NCBI GenBank assembly: GCA_016722295.1
Contig: JADKGL010000018.1
Span: forward strand, 1-49,299
Direction of reading: 5' to 3'
Length of the DNA: 49,299 bases
From: Saprospiraceae bacterium
Lineage (GTDB): Bacteria; Bacteroidota; Bacteroidia; Chitinophagales; Saprospiraceae
How positions within the stretch are numbered: position 1 is the first letter of the stretch; each line of letters begins with the position of its first letter. A program made the translations under genes and the position numbers. This document shows positions 20,310 through 28,500 of the stretch, in pieces. Under the pieces are notes generated by a model that was not told where the DNA came from, made no database searches, and worked only from the letters and a program-made list of their open reading frames with translations.

Positions 20310-20896
20310 TGCAAAACGCTTTATTTAAAGTTTGCATTTTTATTTTCTTTCATATTGGAATATGTCTTCATGGGCAACAAAAGTTCTTTTTGTCTCAGAG
20401 CTATAACAACTCAATCTCTGAATGGGAAATATATCCTGATACTTTAAAAAATCCCGAAGATGACTACCTTACCGCAATAGGAACTATTCAGGTGAGATGG
20501 CCGTTCGAAAAAGATAATTATTCAGAATGGCAGATTCGTTTTGGAGACAAAACAGGTAGCATAAGACAACGCTGGAATAATAAGTCGAATGAATGGGAAA
20601 TGCGCCTTGGTGAAAGTTATCTTTATCTCAGTCCCAAATGGCCAAATCAAATGGATGCAAGTGATGATTGGTTGATACAATTTAAAGATAAAAACTATTC
20701 ACTTGAATTAAGTAGAGAAAACGGATTTAAAATCTATACTCTCTCTGATTTAGAATCTACATACGCAGAAATTTATAATGAATTCTTTATGGAGTTCACT
20801 GATTTTATCTGTGAAGTAAACCAATCAACCCCAGAAGAATTAGTACTCTCCATGTTGTTCTTAAGTATGTATTATACCCATTTAACTCCTAGATAG
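20309..20896 (+). CDS. Secreted protein of unknown function
   Basis: The 195-aa protein has an N-terminal signal peptide (FKVCIFIFFHIGICLHGQQ). The mature part shows three Trp-centred repeats of the type 'S.WEI....' / 'EWQIRFGDKTG' / 'EWEMRLGESY', consistent with beta strands, and ends with a short hydrophobic segment. The start overlaps the DUF3127 stop (TAATG), so the two are translationally coupled. No family recognised. Confidence 0.65.
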   Translation: MQNALFKVCIFIFFHIGICLHGQQKFFLSQSYNNSISEWEIYPDTLKNPEDDYLTAIGTIQVRWPFEKDNYSEWQIRFGDKTGSIRQRWNNKSNEWEMRLGESYLYLSPKWPNQMDASDDWLIQFKDKNYSLELSRENGFKIYTLSDLESTYAEIYNEFFMEFTDFICEVNQSTPEELVLSMLFLSMYYTHLTPR

Positions 20897-20928
20897 GTTC
20901 ATTAAAATTTACCTAGCGAAACTATGTT

Positions 20929-21711
20929 TTATTTTCCTTTAAACGCTGGTTTCCTTTTCTCCAAAAAGGCTGCTACACCTTCACGAAAATCATAAGTCTT
21001 ACCTGCTTCCATTTGTAACTTTAATTCTTCTGCTAATTGTTCGTCCAAACTATTTTGGCTAGACGCATTGAGCGCTTTCTTAGTCAATACTAATGCTCTG
21101 GTTGGCATTGATGCAATGTTTTTTCCAAAAGAAATGCTATCACTAGTAAAGCTTGCGTCATCAAAAAGCTTAAATACTAATCCAAAATCTTTTGCTTCTT
21201 GGGCTGTCATCTTTTCTGCAGTCATCATATAGGCCATAGCTCTATGCCATCCAACCATTCGCGGTAGAAAAAAAGTCCCTCCAGAATCAGGAATCAATCC
21301 AATCTTAGAAAATGCCTGTATAAAACTAGCCGAAGTCGAAGCAAGAATAATATCGCAACAAATAGCTAGATTCGCTCCAGCACCCGCGGCAACACCATTC
21401 ACCGCAGCTATAACTGGCTTATCGATACTTCGAAGGGTTCTCACTAATGGATTATAATGTTCATTCAAAATCGTCTCCATCGTCGGACCATCGACATCTG
21501 TTGCTTCAGACAAATCTTGACCCGCAGAAAATGCTTTGCCAGATCCTGTAATCATGATCGCCCTCACTTCATCATTTGCTGCAGCAGATTCCAATTGATG
21601 TCGTAAAGCATGAGACATCTCCCGATTAAAACTGTGAAAGACTTCAGGTCTATGAAGTGTAAGAATGGCTAATCCATCCTCAAGTGAATTTTTAATTGTA
21701 TTTGAATTCAT
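20929..21711 (-). CDS. paaG: Enoyl-CoA hydratase/isomerase, PaaG-like
   Basis: A crotonase-fold enzyme of 260 aa. It shows the oxyanion-hole region 'GKAFSAGQDL', 'NGVAAGAGANLAICCDI' and the PaaG-type catalytic stretch 'AFSKIGLIPDSGGTFFLPR' with the acidic residue in PDSGG, and ends 'REGVAAFLEKRKPAFKGK' as PaaG proteins do. PaaG isomerises epoxy-phenylacetyl-CoA to an oxepin, but no other paa gene is in the window, so a more general fatty-acid enoyl-CoA role is possible. It lies 2 bp downstream of the M1 peptidase gene on the same strand. Confidence 0.85.
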   Translation of the reverse strand: MNSNTIKNSLEDGLAILTLHRPEVFHSFNREMSHALRHQLESAAANDEVRAIMITGSGKAFSAGQDLSEATDVDGPTMETILNEHYNPLVRTLRSIDKPVIAAVNGVAAGAGANLAICCDIILASTSASFIQAFSKIGLIPDSGGTFFLPRMVGWHRAMAYMMTAEKMTAQEAKDFGLVFKLFDDASFTSDSISFGKNIASMPTRALVLTKKALNASSQNSLDEQLAEELKLQMEAGKTYDFREGVAAFLEKRKPAFKGK

Positions 21712-21713
21712 GG

Positions 21714-24700
21714 TTATAAACTTACAGAATTTAATAATGTATTGAGCGTTGGAAGTTTTAAATTCAAACTAAATGTAACTTCCTTCCAATAATTGTAATT
21801 ATCTATAGACTTATATAGATTTTTTATATTCTCTGAATGATAAATTGGCAAATAAATATTTAACACATTACCTGGCAACTTTATGTTAATTCCACCACTC
21901 ATTAAAATTTTATCTTTCGAACTTACCTTGTCTGTGGGCTCATAAAATCCAACATCGAAATATGGTCTAATGATTCCACCAATATACTTAAATGGTAGAT
22001 CTGTACTCAAATTCAAAGCAGCTAATAAAATATTCGTATTGCCCAAATTATTTGCTTGAGAAATTCCTGGGGCGATTTTAAATCCACCATTTTGTATTGC
22101 AATCTGCTGCGACCATAAACCCGACTCTTTAGTTCTTCCTAAAAATAAATGCTCATTCGTTTGATCACTATATGGTTGATAAGCTAAACCAATAGATCCC
22201 TGTGTAAAAACATAATCTCTTCTAGTAGAAATTGATTTTGATTCTCGTTCAGAATTATAGGGGAACATAGATCCAAAAAATCGAGCTTCAAAAAATCGAC
22301 TTTTCTTTAATCGGAATCTTTTTGTATAGGTCAAATCTGCACGAATATAGAATTGATTTTCATTTGAATAATCTTTATAAGATTGAAACTGTATTCCCGT
22401 CTTAACAAGAGTAGAATTAAGAATAAATGGATTGCTGTAGGTATAATAGATTTGATGGATTTGATTAGAAGTTTTATCTTTAAAATATGTAGAATCCTGA
22501 AAATTGGCAAACTCATCTTGTATCCAATGGAATTTATACTCTACATCTGAGGATTTGTTGCTAGCTGGTTCATCTCTAAGATCAAATTTGATAGATGGCG
22601 TAAGCTGAATATAGCTAAATATTTTATCGTCCAATTTCAATTCTTCAAAGCCAAATTTCTTTGCAGCCAAACCAAACGAAATATTATGTAAGAAGCCTTT
22701 TGTAAAATACTTTGTATATTTTGTTTTCGCCATTCCAGCGATTGATTTCGTCCCGACAGAATACATTGGAGTCGCTTCCATTGTAAAATTGCGATTAGGA
22801 AATATAGGTTGGCAAATATGTAAACCAAGCATTGCTTTATTATAAGCATTCCAACCGACCACTGGTACTAATCCTATCTCTGTCTTTCTAGGATTATCAA
22901 AAATTGGTAACATTGAAAATTGTAAAGGTTCTACTTTCTTAAACATCCCTTTTGTTCTGATTTCATTATTACTTCTATACAATTCATACGATTGCTGTTT
23001 CTGATCGATTACGATTCTGTCATAATCACCATTTGGAATACTTATTTTTTTTCTTCCTTCAAAACCTTTCTCCCAATTCTCGAAAACAACCTCCTCACCT
23101 TTCATACCAGATACAGTAAAAGGTGCAGGAACTCCGCCTTTATTGCTGATTACAACATCTTGCTCATGATTGTGATTGTGATGTCTACATATTTTATAAT
23201 CCAATTTTTTATTTGTAGACAAAAAATGTGAAAACAACCAATCCGCTTCGTTCCCAATCTTTTCTTTAAAAACCGTCTCCAAATCTTCAGGATATGGATG
23301 TTTAAATTTCCATCGACTATAATAGGTTTTCATAATATCATCAAAGCGCTCTGTGCCAATAGATTTTTCTGCATATTCAAACAAATGTGCTGTCTTCATG
23401 TATACATCCGTACCATAATTGTACATTGTAAAATTCTCTGATCTTTGATTAGGGTATTGATCTAAATAATTTCTTGCAAAGAGTAAATAAGTAGCTTCTT
23501 TTTCTGAAAAGTTATTTCCTAAAAATTTTGTAATTTTTTGGGGAATAAATCTATTTTCGCTCTTATAATATTTTTGTAAATATCGATTTTCATAATATGT
23601 ATTAATACCTTCATCCATGTATGGATGTTCGCGCTCATTAGAAGCTAAAATTCCATAAAACCAATTGTGTCCAACTTCATGAGTAATGACATCATCTAAA
23701 TCCTTTGCACTAGAAGCATCTCCTATCACAGTGATCATGGGATACTCCATCCCTGCCCCAGCACTTAAGGCACTATGAACTGCTGTAGCTTGTGGCCAAG
23801 GATATTCACCTACATTCTGTGAATAAAATTCGATAGATCTTGTCACATACTTGACTGCTTCATTCCACAATCCCAATTTAATAAACATTGCATATGTTTC
23901 TACTTTCTTTCCAGAGGCTAGGGTTGCTTGAGATTTTTGGACCATAAAATTTTTATCTGCAAACCAAGCAAAATCATGCACATTCTCAGCAATATAATGA
24001 AGTGTTTTCGTCTCCTTATCAGAGACTGGTGTTTCTGCATGCAAAGGCTTGCCAACTTGGATTGCATCTGTAGTTTTTTGATGCATCTGTTCTAAAAATA
24101 AAATTTCCTCTGGATTCTGCAAACTGCCAGTTGCTCCCACTACATAATTTTTTGGTAGAGTAATCTTGACATCAAAACTCCCAAATTCAGAATAAAACTC
24201 ACCTTGATCTAAGTATGGCATTTCGTGCCATCCTTTATGATCATACACAGCAGGTTTCGGATACCATTGCGTGATTTGATAAGTTTGACCTACATGTCCA
24301 AGTCGACTTACTGAATATGGAATCTGAACTTGAAAAGGAGTGCTGATTTCAATAGTTTGATTGGGTTTCAAAGGTGAAGGCAACACTACCCAAATAATAT
24401 CAGAATGAGTCTTATGTGATTCAACGTTTGCTCTAATTCCGTTTACAACAAATTTCAATCCACTTATACTTCCAAGATCTGAAACTTTGCCATCATAAAA
24501 TGTTGTGCTTCTATGATTGAGTTTTTGCTTTGCAAAAGCTGTGGTTTGTGAAGAATATGCATTAGGCCATAAATGGAATGCAATTTTGTCCAATATATCT
24601 GGACTGTTATTCTTATACTTGACTTGTATCGTTCCTTGAAGACTGTGATCCTGATCGTTCAATGAGACTGAAATCACATTTGACACCTCTTGTTGAAAAT

Positions 24701-24767
24701 AACTTTTTTGAGCTGATGTAGTTAACATTACAGCAAAAAATAAATATCCAAATATACAAAATCGCAT
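21714..24767 (-). CDS. M1-family metallopeptidase with barrel-like C-terminal half
   Basis: The 1017-aa protein has a signal peptide ending near TSAQK, the M1 N-terminal beta domain and a gluzincin zinc site: HEVGHNWF at ~361 with the third ligand Glu exactly 18 residues later (MDEGINTYYE). Typical M1 aminopeptidases end near 600-650 aa in this group. Here ~400 further residues look like outer-membrane beta strands: regular aromatic-flanked segments such as 'KTEIGLVPVVGWNAYNKAML', 'FYIRADLTYTKRF', 'GGIIRPYFDVGFYE'. This suggests a peptidase displayed on an outer-membrane barrel. It is probably co-transcribed with the PaaG-like gene. Confidence 0.85.
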   Translation of the reverse strand: MRFCIFGYLFFAVMLTTSAQKSYFQQEVSNVISVSLNDQDHSLQGTIQVKYKNNSPDILDKIAFHLWPNAYSSQTTAFAKQKLNHRSTTFYDGKVSDLGSISGLKFVVNGIRANVESHKTHSDIIWVVLPSPLKPNQTIEISTPFQVQIPYSVSRLGHVGQTYQITQWYPKPAVYDHKGWHEMPYLDQGEFYSEFGSFDVKITLPKNYVVGATGSLQNPEEILFLEQMHQKTTDAIQVGKPLHAETPVSDKETKTLHYIAENVHDFAWFADKNFMVQKSQATLASGKKVETYAMFIKLGLWNEAVKYVTRSIEFYSQNVGEYPWPQATAVHSALSAGAGMEYPMITVIGDASSAKDLDDVITHEVGHNWFYGILASNEREHPYMDEGINTYYENRYLQKYYKSENRFIPQKITKFLGNNFSEKEATYLLFARNYLDQYPNQRSENFTMYNYGTDVYMKTAHLFEYAEKSIGTERFDDIMKTYYSRWKFKHPYPEDLETVFKEKIGNEADWLFSHFLSTNKKLDYKICRHHNHNHEQDVVISNKGGVPAPFTVSGMKGEEVVFENWEKGFEGRKKISIPNGDYDRIVIDQKQQSYELYRSNNEIRTKGMFKKVEPLQFSMLPIFDNPRKTEIGLVPVVGWNAYNKAMLGLHICQPIFPNRNFTMEATPMYSVGTKSIAGMAKTKYTKYFTKGFLHNISFGLAAKKFGFEELKLDDKIFSYIQLTPSIKFDLRDEPASNKSSDVEYKFHWIQDEFANFQDSTYFKDKTSNQIHQIYYTYSNPFILNSTLVKTGIQFQSYKDYSNENQFYIRADLTYTKRFRLKKSRFFEARFFGSMFPYNSERESKSISTRRDYVFTQGSIGLAYQPYSDQTNEHLFLGRTKESGLWSQQIAIQNGGFKIAPGISQANNLGNTNILLAALNLSTDLPFKYIGGIIRPYFDVGFYEPTDKVSSKDKILMSGGINIKLPGNVLNIYLPIYHSENIKNLYKSIDNYNYWKEVTFSLNLKLPTLNTLLNSVSL

Positions 24768-25095
24768 AGATCTAATTCTTTAATGAGCTCAAAATTAGTA
24801 AAATTCATATTATTAATTTCCTTACTATCCAGATATTCAATAAAAAATGCAAAAAGTACTTGAATTGAATCCTGCTGATGAGTAATGATATTCACTACCC
24901 GAAACTCTGAACCTGATTGTTCATAACATAAAAGGTTGCAAAATAACTTCAAAGTGCTGTTTTCTGCATCTTTTGAACTTCTTTATAAACAAAGCTGGAA
25001 TTGAAAAATGAGATTAAATTATGAGCAATAAACATCGTCGATGACAACAATGCAAAAAAGCATTATAAAAATGACTTTTACAAAATTTTCCGTCA

Positions 25096-25103
25096 TATCT
25101 TTG
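25096..25103 (+). promoter_or_regulatory. Bacteroidota -7 promoter element
   Basis: TATCTTTG matches TAnnTTTG and lies 36 bp before the DUF2853 start codon. An AT-rich TTTTAC about 20 bp upstream is a weak -33 candidate. Confidence 0.5.
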
Positions 25104-25139
25104 AATTATAAATTTAATACCTTTTAAAATTCAATTGAC

Positions 25140-25481
25140 ATGAGTAAATTTTTAGAAAAAGTTGCGCTTTATATGGAAGACGCAAAAAAAATTGGGATTA
25201 AGGTAGACGAAGCTAAGTTAACTTTGGTTACTAAAGGCTTAGGCCCTTCTATCTACAAAGCAGATGCTTCTACCGTGGCTGGTTCTGACAAAGCTGAATT
25301 GACCAGAATTAAAGAAAATTTCTTGATAAAGAAATTAGGTCTTAAAGATGGCAAAGAACTTGATGATGCAATTGCTGAGGCAATTAAAACAATGGGTACT
25401 GCCAACAGAAATAAACATAGAGCTCTTGTTTATTATTTACTAGCTGAAAAATTTAATAAATTTTCAGTTTACTCTAAGTAA
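25140..25481 (+). CDS. DUF2853 family protein
   Basis: The 113-aa product matches DUF2853: MSKFLEKVALYMEDAKKIG at the start, a central 'LGPSIYKADASTVAGSDKAE', then 'KKLGLKDGKELDDAIAEAI' and 'NKHRALVYYLLAEKF' near the end. It is a small soluble helical protein with no known biochemical role. It has its own promoter element and a strong terminator, so it is monocistronic. Confidence 0.9.
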   Translation: MSKFLEKVALYMEDAKKIGIKVDEAKLTLVTKGLGPSIYKADASTVAGSDKAELTRIKENFLIKKLGLKDGKELDDAIAEAIKTMGTANRNKHRALVYYLLAEKFNKFSVYSK

Positions 25482-25502
25482 AAAAATTTGCCCAAAGCAA
25501 AT

Positions 25503-25536
25503 AAAAAAGGCGATGAAACATACATCGCCTTTTTTT
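25503..25536. terminator. Bidirectional rho-independent terminator
   Basis: A perfect 7-bp stem (GGCGATG / CATCGCC) with a 7-nt loop is flanked by A6 on the left and T7 on the right. It lies between the convergent DUF2853 and SdrD-B genes and can stop transcription from both sides. Confidence 0.88.
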
Positions 25537-25569
25537 ATTTGGTTTATTTTGATTTTATGTAAATTTAAA

Positions 25570-28500
25570 TTATTGCTTAATGAGAATTCTTCTTTCGTTT
25601 TTACTAGTCAAGGAATAAATATTGTAAATACCCTCAGGCCACTCATTCGTATCTATTCTGGCCTCACCACGTTGAGTTAAAATCTTTTGAACCAATTGTC
25701 CTAAACTATTCTCTATAACCCAGATTGCATCTTCATCACTTGATTTCAACATCAAATACTCATGAAAAGGCATTGGTGAAAGATGTAGGACAGAATTACG
25801 TTGAATCTCTACATGTGTTACATCTGAAACTATCACCTCACCACCTTCTGTAATCACTTTGACTCTATAATAATGATCAGTTTGTTTACCTAGTTTGTCA
25901 TCTATGAATTCAATATTATTCTTTCCCAAGCTCACTTGCACAAGTTCATTATTCATCCTTTGCCAAACACCGTTCAACATTTTTTCAATCTGCAGTTCTC
26001 CTGTTAAGCCAACGGTGTAAATATCTAGAATTATATTTTCTCCAACTTGTCTGCCTTTACATAAAATTTGTTCTGATGCCAATACTGAATTTGCAATAAA
26101 TCCAGCATCTATATTAAGTGTACTAACGCCTGATCTTAGTTCTAACATATTCGTAGATCCTTCTCCATAAAATCCCGTAATATCACTATTGATTTCTTGA
26201 TTGTTATCTATGTGTTTGGTAAAGTTATATCCTTCTGGCGCTTCAAACATTAGGAAATAATGTCCTGGTGCTGCATTAAACTGATATTGTCCCTCATCAT
26301 CAGAAAATGTCGAATCCTTCACATTCATATCGTCACCATAAAGATAAACTTTTGTATTTGCTAGACCATATTCAAGTTCTGATTGAATTCCATCTGCATT
26401 TTGATCCAACCAAATAAAACTTCCAACTACCCCATTTGGAATATACCCCGCATCAAAGTGAACATCGTAACTATGAGAAATAATTGTGAAAAAATCTGTA
26501 GTCCCATTTCCATTAGAATTTGTCACATCATTATCTTCACTCTCAATTCCGAGATTTGCTGTTGTAAATGCATTATAATCAGAAGAAATAAATCGTAAAT
26601 AATAATCACCAGGAACAAAATCATTAAACTCATAAAATCCATCTTTATTATTATCAGGATTATATCTTGTCAAAATTTCTCCTGTCTGGCGACCTTGCCG
26701 ATTGAACACTTGCACTGTCACACCATTGATACCATTCTCAGTAGGATCTTGAATTCCATTTTGATTTTCATCAAGCCATACATAGTCACCTATTGTTGAT
26801 TTAAAGAAAATTCCTGCATCCAAATCTGAATTTGTAGTATTCAGCACGGAAGTAAATTCTTCTGATCGCCAACTGAAATTTATTAATTTAAAATCATTGT
26901 CCAATGTGTTATCACTGCCTGTATGGAACTTTGTAAGACACAAACTGTCAGGTAAAATAAACTGTATATAATGATTTCCCTCAGGAATATATGGAATCTC
27001 ATAAGCCCCTAGATCTAGAGAATTATTAGAAGATAACGCTGTATAAATTACTTCGGAATTGGTTGCATCAACCAAATTCAAAATGATCTCACCCCATCCC
27101 GGTTCATTTGAATCTTGAATTCCATCTCCATTGATATCGTGCCATACTCTATTGCCAATTTTCATATAATCTCGAATTCCTCCAAAATCAGCATTCTCTA
27201 CAGTTGAATTCGTAAATATAGTAACAGCTATTTCTCCATTCTGATCTGCATCACTGTCCAATAAATCATCATTTCCACGATCCATTGGCGAATAGCTAAA
27301 AGTAGAATTCAATATAGATCGCACCCGATATGAACCAACAGGTAAATCTGAAAAAGCATAAATTCCTTGACTATTAGTAAGCGTTGTATCTAGATAATTC
27401 CCTTGTTCATCTATCAAATAGACAGTTATATCTTTTAAATCTCGTTCATCCTGAGACTGAATTCCATCTTTATTATAATCTTCCCAAACATATCCTTCTA
27501 TCCCTTTGCATTGGAATAATTCAAATATGGCTGGTGTACTACTCAAACTGTGGCATTTATCTTTCAGGAAAAATTTAAAATTGGAAAATAACATCGGCAG
27601 TCCTAAATTATTAATATCGAAAAAATCAAATGAATTCTGGACATTGTAATATACCAATGCGAATATTGAATATCTACCTGCTTCATTAATGTCAAAAGAA
27701 GGATTGTCTGAAAATTGAACTACTGAAGAAATCTGATCATTGATTAACAAATACTTTACTGCAAATCCTGAGGTAACTGTATGGCTTCCATTGGATACTG
27801 CTTCCAATCGAACTGGTGTATTTTTAAAACAATTAACAGGTATTACCTGCTCTACCATATCCGCAGCTTGAATGACACAATTCAAATAATATCCTCCGTC
27901 TATTCTACTAGTGGTTCCACTACTAATACTAATGAGATCTGAAAGTCCATCACGATCTACATCTGAATCCAAAGGATTACTTACACTCCCTTTTATAGTA
28001 AATGAATACATTGGTACCTGCGCAAATTGAATATAGTAATTTTTCTGAGAGACATAATGCTCAAATTTATACTCTCCCTGATCGTTGGTCAATTTTGACT
28101 CTAAGATAGTTTTGTTTTCATCCAATAAATCTACTTTGATAAGTGGATATCTGCTTTCATTTGCATCCTGAGTGCCATTTTTATTTTCATCTTTCCAAGC
28201 CACACCTTCAATGGCAATACACTCATTCACAATAAATGTTGCAGGGCGATTGCTTATAGAAAAACATCTCTTGCTTTGCACAAGACTTGAAGTATATTGA
28301 ACAAAATTGGTTGAACCATTCTGAATTGCACTTAAGTCAATAAAATTTAAATCTTGTGAACTAGCTGCATGAACCATTGCATAAATGGCATAAGTTCCTT
28401 TCGCTTGAATTGGAAACTCAGGAGTGTCACTAGTGGCTACAATAATTTGATTGCGTAGATTGACTAATATAAAAGTCATTTTGTAGTGACTTGGTATCAA

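Noticed and set aside
24728..24952. Minus-strand ORF of 74 aa upstream of the M1 gene
   Set aside because: It overlaps the M1 signal-peptide region in another frame and shows no recognisable motif.
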